Source of the DNA: Martinezella hainanensis
Lineage (GTDB): Bacteria > Pseudomonadota > Alphaproteobacteria > Rhizobiales > Rhizobiaceae
Length of the DNA stretch: 64,000 nt
Reading direction: 5' to 3'
Assembly (NCBI RefSeq): GCF_900094555.1
Contig: NZ_FMAC01000014.1
Span: 1-64,000, forward strand
The first letter of the stretch is position 1; every line of letters starts with the position of its first letter. Under the pieces are notes generated by a model. That model was not told the origin of the DNA. It saw nothing but the letters and a program-made list of their open reading frames with translations, and did no database searches. Below, piece after piece: positions 1-7,255 of this stretch. The position numbers and the translations under genes were made by a program.

Positions 1-444
1 CAGGCCGAAGCCCAGCTTTTGGAGCTGGTCGAACAGACCGGCACCGAGCTGATCGTGCTCGCCCGCTACATGCAGGTGCTGTCGGATGCGCTGTGCCGGA
101 AGATGTCGGGGCGTATCATCAACATCCACCATTCCTTCCTGCCGTCCTTCAAGGGGGCGAACCCCTACAAGCAGGCCTATGAGCGCGGCGTGAAGCTGAT
201 CGGGGCGACGGCGCATTACGTGACGGCCGATCTCGACGAAGGTCCGATCATCGAACAGGACACGGCGCGCATCACGCATGCGCAGTCGGCCGAGGACTAT
301 GTCTCGATCGGCCGCGATGTGGAGAGCCAGGTGCTCGCCCGCGCCATCCATGCCCATATCCACTTCCGCACCTTCCTCAACGGCAACCGCACCGTCGTCT
401 TCCCGGCTAGCCCCGGTTCCTATGCCTCCGAGCGCATGGGGTGA
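1..444 (+). CDS. purU: Formyltetrahydrofolate deformylase, C-terminal part (5' end outside window)
   Basis: Hydrolyses 10-formyl-THF to formate and THF in the cytoplasm, feeding formate to purine synthesis and balancing one-carbon pools. The open frame runs in from the left edge, so only about 147 C-terminal residues are present; the N-terminal ACT domain is not visible. The formyltransferase fold is recognisable from NIHHSFLPSFKG followed by GATAHYVTADLDEGPIIEQD, which carries the His and Asp of the N-H-D catalytic set. The C-terminus (HIHFRTFLNGNRTVVFP) is typical of PurU rather than PurN. The stop is TGA at 442-444. No neighbour suggests an operon. Confidence 0.93.
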   Translation, partial: QAEAQLLELVEQTGTELIVLARYMQVLSDALCRKMSGRIINIHHSFLPSFKGANPYKQAYERGVKLIGATAHYVTADLDEGPIIEQDTARITHAQSAEDYVSIGRDVESQVLARAIHAHIHFRTFLNGNRTVVFPASPGSYASERMG

Positions 445-494
445 GGCACCGAAGCTCGATTTCGGCCGGCTCCCTTCCCTTTTCGCTCCGCAGC

Positions 495-522
495 GCGATT
501 TGATATCACGGTATCGAATCGC
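495..522. promoter_or_regulatory. Imperfect palindrome upstream of the secreted-protein gene
   Basis: GCGATTTGATA (495-505), a 6-base centre, then TATCGAATCGC (512-522): 11-base arms with one mismatch. It ends 20 bases before the ATG at 543, so it sits where a repressor could block transcription. No T-tract follows it, so it is not an obvious terminator for purU. The cognate regulator is unknown. Confidence 0.4.
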
Positions 523-542
523 CCGGAGATCAAGGAGAGGAC

Positions 543-1094
543 ATGTCATTCCATCGTCAGGGAGCGCTGTTGCTGACGGCGCTCCTGTTATCTGCGTCGG
601 CATCCCACGCCGAAACGGCAGAACAGGACCCCTCCAAGATCGATCTTGCAAAGCTGATCGAATGCACGACCTATGACGTGCCGAGCTACAATAATTTCGC
701 CATGTGGCTGACCGGGCCGGAAAGTGCTGTGGCCATGAAGCAGCTCAGCATCAGCGAGCTGCCATCGGACAATCCCTTCCTGCGCGAATTCCAGCTTTCG
801 ACGCCCATGACCGTTTTCGGACGGCAGACGAACAGGATTGTCTTTGCCTCAACCGGGCCGCTTGCCGTATTCGACGAGACAGACCCGCATTCACTCGCCA
901 AACAGCTTGGCGTGACAGCTTCGGTCGACCAGCCGAACAAGTTTCTCGGCGAGAAGGTCATCCTGTCACGCAAGGACCAGCGGGAAAACTCAGACACCGT
1001 GCTGGAGACGCGCATCTCGCTCAACGTCTCCACCGTCGACACTCATCCAGGCAAGACGCTGGCCGGTTGCAGCTATTCCATCGAGGTTGAATAG
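543..1094 (+). CDS. Secreted protein of unknown function, 183 aa
   Basis: I do not recognise a family. Residues 1-23 form a clear Sec signal peptide (a short basic start, a Leu/Ala-rich core, then ASASHA before the mature AETAEQD), so the product is probably periplasmic. The mature part has two Cys residues (in IECTTY near the start and AGCSYSIEVE at the end) that could form a disulfide. No membrane segment or catalytic motif is visible. The ATG has a good ribosome site (AAGGAGAGGAC). It appears monocistronic, with a palindrome upstream and a GC-rich stem-loop just after the stop. Confidence 0.75.
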   Translation: MSFHRQGALLLTALLLSASASHAETAEQDPSKIDLAKLIECTTYDVPSYNNFAMWLTGPESAVAMKQLSISELPSDNPFLREFQLSTPMTVFGRQTNRIVFASTGPLAVFDETDPHSLAKQLGVTASVDQPNKFLGEKVILSRKDQRENSDTVLETRISLNVSTVDTHPGKTLAGCSYSIEVE

Positions 1095-1110
1095 GCCGTT
1101 ATGCCTAGCC

Positions 1111-1127
1111 GGCCGCATTCTGCGGCC
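1111..1127 (+). terminator. GC-rich stem-loop after the secreted-protein gene
   Basis: GGCCGCA, loop TTC, TGCGGCC: a perfect 7-base-pair stem 17 bases after the stop at 1094. It is followed by TATCTTCCCCC rather than a T-run, so termination efficiency is uncertain. Confidence 0.4.
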
Positions 1128-1229
1128 TATCTTCCCCCTCGCCGCTCGACTACCCTATCTGTTTTGGGTAATTTTCTTTAGGATGGAATGGTTTAGTGTC
1201 GATGCGAATGAACCATCCGGGGGGATGCC

Positions 1230-4157
1230 ATGGCCGACGCCACGCTCGTGAACCGTATGCAACTGCCGAGACCGGACGTGACACCGGAGGAGGCAGCCGA
1301 AATCCTGCAGACGCATTACGGTCTGAGCGGGACGCTGACCGAACTGGGCAGCCAGCAGGATCGCAACTATCGCATCGATGCCGGCGACAACGCCTATGTA
1401 CTGAAGATCTGCCGGCCCGAATACGAGCTGGTCGAGCTGGAAGCGCAGAATGCCGCCATCCGCCATCTGCATGCCAAGCTGGATGCGCCGCGCGTGCCTG
1501 ACGTCGTGCCCTCCCTGAATGGCCGCGATATTCTCGCCGTCACCGTCCGCGAACAGGATTATCTCATCCGGCTGCTTGGCTTTCTCCCCGGTCAAACGCT
1601 GACGCGACGCAAGCATCTGCCGCCGGCCGCAGTTGCCGGGCTCGGCGCGCTTTCCGCCAGGCTTGCCCGCGATCTTGCCGATTTCGATCATCCCGGCCTT
1701 CACCGCAGCCTGCAATGGGATTTGCGCCGGGCGGGGCCGGTCGCCGTGCAGCTGCTGTCGGCCATAACAGACCATGAAGCGCGCGACCGCATCGCCAAGG
1801 CGATGGTCGCCGCCGTCAAGCGCATCCAGCCGCTTGCGAGCCAATTGCGCGTGCAGCCGGTGCATCACGACGTTACCGACGACAATGTCGTCAGCCATCC
1901 CGATACGCATGGGCAGCTCGTGCCGGATGGCGTCATCGACTTCGGCGATATCATCCAGGGTTGGCTGGTGGGCGATCTCGCCGTCACCTGCGCGTCGCTG
2001 TTGCATCACGCAGGCGGCAACCCCTTCCATATTCTTCCCGCGATCAGTGCTTATCATGCGATCTATCCGCTGGAGGAAGTCGAAGCCAAGGCGCTATGGC
2101 CGCTGATCGTCGCGCGCGCCGTCATTCTTGCCGCCAGCACCGAGCAGCAGCTCGCGATCGATCCCGACAATGATTATGTGCGCGGCAATCTCGATTTCGA
2201 ACGAGAAATCTTCGATGTCGCAACCGAGGCACAACCGGATGTCATGGAAGCGGCGATCCTGCGGACGATCGGCTTCGACGTCGCCCCGGTCGCAACCGAC
2301 GGATGGTCGCCGCTGCTGCCCGACATCGATCCCTCGCAGATCGCCGCCATCGATCTTACCGTGACCGGGCATGATTTCATCGACGGCAACTGGCAAAAGC
2401 CGGATATGGACTGGCGACTGCTTGCCCAGACGGCGATAGCCTCCGGGGCTGCAGCAACCCGCTACGGCGAATTCCGCCTCTCGCTCGCCACGCCGCTCAA
2501 TATGGCTCCGCCGCAGAATTTTGCCCTGCATTGCGATGTCTGCCTGCCGGCTGGTGCCACGGTTGTGGCCCCCTTCCCCGGCCTGCTGCAACGGCAGGGG
2601 CAGCACTTCGTACTGGTTGGCGAGGACATGAGCCTGCATCTCGACGGTGTCGAAAGTGCTCTCGAGGATGGAGCGGCCATCGAGCAAGGCGCGACGATCG
2701 GGACGATCGGCAGCGAGGGCTCGGCGATTGGAGGATTGCGCGTGCAGCTTTGCCGCGTGCCCAATCTCGTGCCACCGCTTTTTGCAACGGCGGATCAGGC
2801 CGAAGGCTGGTCGGCCATTTCCCCTTCGCCTGTCGCTCTCCTGAACCCGGCATGCGAAGCGCCGCGACCGGATGCGTCCGCGCTGCTTTCCCTACGCAAT
2901 GCCCGCTTCGCCAAGCCGCAGAAGCATTATTACGATACCCCGCCGCAGATCGAACGCGGCTGGCGCGAGTTCCTGTTCGACATGCAGGGGCGCTGCTACC
3001 TGGACATGGTCAACAATGTCACGACGCTTGGGCACGCCCATCCGCGACTGACGGCGGCGATCGCCCAGCAATGGTCGCGGCTCAACACCAACTCACGCTT
3101 CCATTATGCTGCCGTTGCCGAATTCTCCGAACGGTTGGCGATGCTGGCGCCTGATGGACTCGACAGCGTCTTCCTCGTCAATAGCGGCTCGGAAGCCAAT
3201 GATCTGGCGATCCGCCTTGCCTGGGCGCATACGGCCAAGAGGAACATGCTCTGCCTGCTCGAGGCCTATCACGGCTGGACTGTCGCAAGCGATGCCGTCT
3301 CCACCTCGATTGCCGATAATCCGCAGGCGCTGACGACGCGACCGGACTGGGTCCATCCCGTCCTCTCTCCCAATACCTATCGCGGCCCGTTCCGCGGTCC
3401 GGATTCAGGGATCGACTATCTCAACGACGTCACGGCCAAATTGCAGACGATCGACGAAAGGGGCCTCGGCCTTGCCGGCTTCATCGCCGAGCCGGTCTAT
3501 GGCAATGCCGGCGGTATCGCGCTGCCACATGGTTATCTCGCCGGCGTCTACGATGCGGTGCGCCAGCGCGGCGGCCTTTGCATCGCCGACGAAGTGCAGG
3601 TCGGCTATGGCCGTCTCGGCGAACACTTCTGGGGCTTTGAGAGCCAGGGCGTCGTTCCCGATATCATCACCATCGCCAAGGGCATGGGCAACGGCCACCC
3701 CCTCGGCGCCGTCATCACCCGCCGCGAGATTGCCGAATCGCTGGAAAAGGAAGGGTATTTCTTTTCTTCCGCCGGCGGCAGCCCGGTCAGCTGCGTCGTC
3801 GGTCTCACCGTCCTCGATGTCATCAAGGACGAGAACCTGCAGGAAAACGCCCATGTCGTCGGCGATCAGCTGAAGGCGGGATTGATCGCGCTGATGGATC
3901 GCTTCCCGTTGATCGGCGCCGTGCACGGCACGGGGCTTTATCTCGGCGTGGAATTTGTCCGCGACCGCGAAAGCCTGACGCCGGCCACCGAGGAGACGGC
4001 CGCGATTTGCGAACGCCTGCTCGATCTCGGGGTCATCATGCAGCCGACCGGCGATCACCTGAATGTGTTGAAGATCAAGCCGCCGCTGTGCCTTGCGCCC
4101 GAAAGCGCCGATTTCTTCGTGAAAGCCCTGGAAACGGCGCTTGCGGATGGATTTTGA
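1230..4157 (+). CDS. Three-part fusion: APH-type kinase + M23-like barrel + class III aminotransferase/phospholyase
   Basis: This is a 975-residue single-chain protein. Residues ~20-330 are an aminoglycoside-phosphotransferase/hydroxylysine-kinase fold with the catalytic loop HHDVTDDN (about 212-218) and the metal-binding IDFGD (about 236-240). Residues ~435-515 resemble an M23/LytM beta-barrel but lack its HxH zinc ligands, so this part is probably non-catalytic. Residues ~555-975 are a class III PLP enzyme with ADEVQVGYGR (Asp787 for the pyridine N) and TIAKGMGNG (Lys817 for the Schiff base). The closest known logic is hydroxylysine kinase plus 5-phosphohydroxylysine or ethanolamine-phosphate phospholyase. 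I infer phosphorylation of an amino alcohol followed by PLP-dependent phosphate elimination in one polypeptide. Substrate unknown. The start follows CCGGGGGGATGCC. The gene stands alone. Confidence 0.85.
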   Translation: MADATLVNRMQLPRPDVTPEEAAEILQTHYGLSGTLTELGSQQDRNYRIDAGDNAYVLKICRPEYELVELEAQNAAIRHLHAKLDAPRVPDVVPSLNGRDILAVTVREQDYLIRLLGFLPGQTLTRRKHLPPAAVAGLGALSARLARDLADFDHPGLHRSLQWDLRRAGPVAVQLLSAITDHEARDRIAKAMVAAVKRIQPLASQLRVQPVHHDVTDDNVVSHPDTHGQLVPDGVIDFGDIIQGWLVGDLAVTCASLLHHAGGNPFHILPAISAYHAIYPLEEVEAKALWPLIVARAVILAASTEQQLAIDPDNDYVRGNLDFEREIFDVATEAQPDVMEAAILRTIGFDVAPVATDGWSPLLPDIDPSQIAAIDLTVTGHDFIDGNWQKPDMDWRLLAQTAIASGAAATRYGEFRLSLATPLNMAPPQNFALHCDVCLPAGATVVAPFPGLLQRQGQHFVLVGEDMSLHLDGVESALEDGAAIEQGATIGTIGSEGSAIGGLRVQLCRVPNLVPPLFATADQAEGWSAISPSPVALLNPACEAPRPDASALLSLRNARFAKPQKHYYDTPPQIERGWREFLFDMQGRCYLDMVNNVTTLGHAHPRLTAAIAQQWSRLNTNSRFHYAAVAEFSERLAMLAPDGLDSVFLVNSGSEANDLAIRLAWAHTAKRNMLCLLEAYHGWTVASDAVSTSIADNPQALTTRPDWVHPVLSPNTYRGPFRGPDSGIDYLNDVTAKLQTIDERGLGLAGFIAEPVYGNAGGIALPHGYLAGVYDAVRQRGGLCIADEVQVGYGRLGEHFWGFESQGVVPDIITIAKGMGNGHPLGAVITRREIAESLEKEGYFFSSAGGSPVSCVVGLTVLDVIKDENLQENAHVVGDQLKAGLIALMDRFPLIGAVHGTGLYLGVEFVRDRESLTPATEETAAICERLLDLGVIMQPTGDHLNVLKIKPPLCLAPESADFFVKALETALADGF

Positions 4158-4403
4158 CGTTCTCGCCGCGCCGTTAACCATTGAGGTGTTTTAGCGGCGG
4201 GTGAATTTTAATGCCGCCGAGGCATTGTCGAATCTCCTGGCAATTCCTATCTGTTGGTCGATGATCGGCGAGCCGTTCCGACTAGGGACATCGCGCGGAA
4301 GAACACCAAGTCCTTCTTCGCCGTTAGCCAGATACGGAATTTTATTTTACCGATCGTCGACATTTTGACATCTTTCGGAATATGTTTCTGGAGATGAAAT
4401 TGT

Positions 4404-4430
4404 TATTGTCTACTAATATAATAGACAATA
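4404..4430. promoter_or_regulatory. Operator-like inverted repeat in a sparse 500-base gap
   Basis: TATTGTCTA (4404-4412), 9 AT-rich bases, TAGACAATA (4422-4430): perfect 9-base arms. It lies 61 bases before a tiny ORF at 4491 and 232 bases before the 64-aa gene at 4662. The rest of 4158-4490 shows no gene. No adjacent regulator is encoded, so the binding protein would act in trans. Confidence 0.45.
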
Positions 4431-4490
4431 GCACATCGTTCGCAGAGCCCTTTTGGGGCCTACAAGTACAACACCAACTAGGGACGTGAC

Positions 4491-4586
4491 ATGCTGAATT
4501 TTAAAGCCATCGCTTCGATCCTTGGGTGGTCCGTGCTTGGCCATGACCGTTCGGGCGCGCTCTCCCGCCCGTGCTGTCGAATGTGA
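4491..4586 (+). CDS. Possible 31-aa small ORF or leader peptide
   Basis: ATG at 4491, preceded by AGGGACGTGAC, opens a 31-codon frame (starts MLNFKAIASILGW, ends CCRM) that stops 75 bases before the 64-aa gene. A stem CGGGCG/CGCCCG (4552-4557 and 4566-4571) lies inside it. It follows the inverted repeat at 4404-4430. This could be a leader peptide or chance. No family is recognised. Confidence 0.22.
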   Translation: MLNFKAIASILGWSVLGHDRSGALSRPCCRM

Positions 4587-4661
4587 CGTTCGTCCTCCCT
4601 ACCGGAATCAAACAGTCAATTCGCCATGTCTGCGCCGTGCGTGCGCAGAGGGAGTCTATTT

Positions 4662-4856
4662 ATGAAGAAGCAAGTTATCGAATACGCCGGCGTTCCCGTC
4701 GGCATCGTCGTTCCTGACCAGGACCGGCTCAAGTTCATCGCTGTAAAATACCATGTCCATGACCTGGACGAGCAGCATTTCAGAAACGCGGACGAAGTAA
4801 GACTTGCGATCCGCGACCTTCTCTCCCGCCAGCAGGCCAAGCCGATCCATGTTTGA
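4662..4856 (+). CDS. Small uncharacterised protein, 64 aa
   Basis: A short soluble protein (begins MKKQVIEYAGVPVGIVVP) with alternating hydrophobic residues in the first half and a charged helical second half (EVRLAIRDLLSRQQ). It has no signal peptide or membrane segment. An in-frame ATG exists at 4626, but the one at 4662 has the good ribosome site (GCAGAGGGAGTC) and leaves a more natural N-terminus. I do not recognise a function. The downstream flank is repetitive DNA, and the nearest gene on the same strand begins more than 300 bases on. Confidence 0.6.
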   Translation: MKKQVIEYAGVPVGIVVPDQDRLKFIAVKYHVHDLDEQHFRNADEVRLAIRDLLSRQQAKPIHV

Positions 4857-4898
4857 TGGATCGGCTCGCCTCTACTCTTGCACCACAAAATCACCCGC

Positions 4899-5068
4899 CC
4901 TCGCCCTTCGACAAGCTCAGGGTGAGGGCTAGTCTTTCTCACCTCGATTATTGGCGAGTGATTTCCGCCTCGTTTTTCAGAATCGAACTGCATTGCATTC
5001 GAACGGGAGCCTTTCCGCCCTCATGGTGAGGTGCGCAGGCTGAAAGCCGGAGCCTCGAACCATAGAGG
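4899..5068. repeat. Interspersed palindromic repeat between 4.9 and 5.1 kb
   Basis: Two palindromic parts in the 310-base gap 4857-5166. The first is CCTCGCCCT...AGGGTGAGG around TTCGACAAGCTC (4899-4927), a motif common as a dispersed repeat in alphaproteobacterial genomes. The second runs from CCTCATGG (5019) through GTGAGGTGCGCAGG to CCATAGAGG (ends 5068). The gap holds no supportable gene. Confidence 0.5.
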
Positions 5069-5166
5069 ATCGGCCCCAAAGCGTATAAACTCGCCTTGTC
5101 TTTTCCCCCTCTTTGCGATCCTATCGCCATGACGACCTCGCGTTGTAAACGGCGAAGGATTTTTCA

Positions 5167-6165
5167 TTGGCTGACCTCCTTAATCTCCTGACCGATATCG
5201 AAGGCGTCGCCGTCGGTCATTCCACTGATCTTGCGCTCGGCTCAGGCGTCACAGCCATCGTCTTCGACGAGCCGGCGGTTGCCTCATGCACCGTTCTCGG
5301 CGGCGCACCCGGCGGGCGAGATACGGCATTGCTGGACCCGGCGATGACGGTCGGTACGGTGGATGGCCTCGTGCTTTCGGGCGGCTCGGCCTTCGGGCTT
5401 GATGCCGCGGGCGGCGTGCAGGCAGGCTTGAGGGAAATCGGCCGCGGCCTCAAGGTCGGCGATGCGCTGGTACCGATCGTGCCGCAAGCGATCCTGTTCG
5501 ACCTCATCAATGGCGGCAACAAGGATTGGGGACTGCATTCGCCCTATCGCGATCTCGGCTATGACGCCTTCAAGGCCGCAAATAAAGGGGCGTTTTCGCT
5601 TGGAACCATCGGTGCCGGCACCGGCGCCACGACGGCAACGGTCAAGGGCGGGCTCGGCTCGGCCAGCGCCGTCAGCAGCCAGGGATACCGGATCGCCGCC
5701 ATCGTCGCCGTCAATGCACTCGGTTCTGCCACCATCGGCGACGGCCCGCATTTCTGGTCCGCCCCTTTCGAGCAGAATGGCGAATTCGGTGGCCTCGGCA
5801 TGCCGCAGGTGATTGATTCACGCCTGCGGCTGAAAGGTGCAGACATCACCGCCACGACCATCGGCGCTGTTGTCAGCGACGCCCAGCTCACCAAGGCGGA
5901 AGCACATCGCCTGTCCATCTGCGCTCACGACGGCTTTGCCCGCGCTCTGCTGCCGACGCATCTGCCGCTCGACGGCGATACCGTGTTTGCCGCCTCTACC
6001 GGCAAACACCCCCGCGACGATTTGCCTGGCTTCATGGAGCTCTGCCATCTCGCCACCATCGTCATGGCACGCGCGATCGCCCGCGGCGTCTACGAGGCGA
6101 CGGCCCTTCAGGTCGAAGGCGGTCAGCCCGCGTGGCGGGATCGCTTCGCCAAGTCCGCCATCTAA
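5167..6165 (+). CDS. P1 family (S58, NylC/DmpA-type) N-terminal-nucleophile peptidase
   Basis: 332 residues. Members autocleave and use the new N-terminal Ser/Thr as nucleophile, acting as aminopeptidases on D- or beta-amino acids, or as oligoamide hydrolases (NylC). Visible hallmarks are GLVLSGGSAFGLDAAGGV near 75-90, GTIGAGTGATT near 147-157, and LDGDTVFAASTG near 269-279. By analogy with NylC Thr267, the likely nucleophile is Thr272 after DGD. The frame begins with TTG at 5167, preceded by GAAGGA; no in-frame ATG gives a complete N-terminus. It ends 15 bases before the LysR gene and heads a cluster with a binding-protein transporter and an amidase, pointing to processing of unusual peptides or amides. 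Confidence 0.85.
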   Translation: MADLLNLLTDIEGVAVGHSTDLALGSGVTAIVFDEPAVASCTVLGGAPGGRDTALLDPAMTVGTVDGLVLSGGSAFGLDAAGGVQAGLREIGRGLKVGDALVPIVPQAILFDLINGGNKDWGLHSPYRDLGYDAFKAANKGAFSLGTIGAGTGATTATVKGGLGSASAVSSQGYRIAAIVAVNALGSATIGDGPHFWSAPFEQNGEFGGLGMPQVIDSRLRLKGADITATTIGAVVSDAQLTKAEAHRLSICAHDGFARALLPTHLPLDGDTVFAASTGKHPRDDLPGFMELCHLATIVMARAIARGVYEATALQVEGGQPAWRDRFAKSAI

Positions 6166-6180
6166 CCGGAGATCCCGCGC

Positions 6181-7098
6181 ATGCAGATCCGCGCGCTGAT
6201 CTATTTCAACGAGCTGGTGCGCACCAACTCGATGCGGCAGGCGGCCGAAAACCTGAACGTGGCGCCGACGGCGATCAGCCGCCAGATCGAGAACCTCGAA
6301 TATCACTTCGGCACGCAGCTGGTCGAACGCAGCGCGCGCGGCGTCAAATTGACCGCTGCCGGCGAATTGCTAGCGGCACGTGCCGGCCGGACGCTGCGGG
6401 AGCTCGACCATATTCATCAGCTGATCGAAGACCTGAAAGGCCTGCAGCGCGGCACCGTCAGCATCTATGCCAACGGCGCGTCCGTCGCCAATATCCTTGC
6501 GCCGGCGCTTGCCGAATTCAGCCTGCGCTATCCGGGCCTGCGCTTCGAAGTGACCATCACCAGCGCGCGCGGCGCCATCGAAGCCGTCAACAATGCCGAA
6601 GCCGATATTGCGGTGACGCTGTTTGCCCCGCCGCTTTCCGGCACCAAGGTGAGGCTGCGCTCCGAGCTGATCTATGACGTGATCGCCGCTTCTTCGCATC
6701 CGCTTGCCGCCAATGGCGAGATCACCCTTGCGGCCCTCGCCGAACACGCGCTCGCCGTTCCCGATCGCTCCTTCGGCGCGCGGCAAGCCTTCGACCTCTT
6801 GTTCGAGCGCGAGGGGTTGAGGCTCGACCCGGTTTTCGAAACCGGCTCGCTGGAAATGCTGAAGGAACTGGTGCTGCGCGGCGCCGCGATCACAATGCTG
6901 CCGGCACTTACCGTTCAAAGAGAGATCGATGCGGGCCAGCTCGTCGCGCGCCCGATTGCTGGCAGCAAGGGTGTACGGACGCCGATCGACCTCTGCGTCG
7001 CGCCCGATCGCCAGCTATCCTTCGCCGCCGGCAAGCTGCTCGACTTCATCGAGCGTTTCATGCGCCAGCAACTTGGTGCCAAAGGGAGGCAGGATTGA
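6181..7098 (+). CDS. LysR family transcriptional regulator
   Basis: 305 residues with an N-terminal winged helix-turn-helix (about 1-60: NSMRQAAENLNVAPTAISRQIENLE) and a type 2 periplasmic-binding-like effector domain (about 90-295). It lies between the P1 peptidase and the transporter, all on the plus strand, so it probably controls this cluster, including itself. A 10-base-arm palindrome begins 25 bases after its stop. The effector is unknown; a small peptide or amino acid would fit the neighbourhood. Confidence 0.9.
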   Translation: MQIRALIYFNELVRTNSMRQAAENLNVAPTAISRQIENLEYHFGTQLVERSARGVKLTAAGELLAARAGRTLRELDHIHQLIEDLKGLQRGTVSIYANGASVANILAPALAEFSLRYPGLRFEVTITSARGAIEAVNNAEADIAVTLFAPPLSGTKVRLRSELIYDVIAASSHPLAANGEITLAALAEHALAVPDRSFGARQAFDLLFEREGLRLDPVFETGSLEMLKELVLRGAAITMLPALTVQREIDAGQLVARPIAGSKGVRTPIDLCVAPDRQLSFAAGKLLDFIERFMRQQLGAKGRQD

Positions 7099-7122
7099 AC
7101 CGAGTGCGGTAAATCACGGGAA

Positions 7123-7149
7123 TCAGTGTAGCGATTTCGGCTACACTGA
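7123..7149. promoter_or_regulatory. Strong inverted repeat upstream of the transporter genes
   Basis: TCAGTGTAGC (7123-7132), loop GATTTCG, GCTACACTGA (7140-7149): perfect 10-base arms. A second inverted repeat follows at once: GCACACA (7150-7156) and TGTGTGC (7169-7175). There is no T-tract. Both lie between the LysR gene and the binding-protein gene, so they may be operators for that LysR protein or a transcript stem-loop. Confidence 0.5.
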
Positions 7150-7255
7150 GCACACATTTTCAGAATTGTGTGTGCGCATGTCAGATGACACTATCGTTGA
7201 AAAGACCGCGGGCCGGAGGAAAGCCGGACCAGCGGGCAAAAGCAAGGGAACCGAG

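Noticed and set aside
1155..4181. Long minus-strand open frames (300 and 258 aa) opposite the kinase/aminotransferase fusion
   Set aside because: They mirror the high-GC codons of the real plus-strand gene, have no recognisable domains or ribosome sites, and the plus-strand product is clearly conserved.
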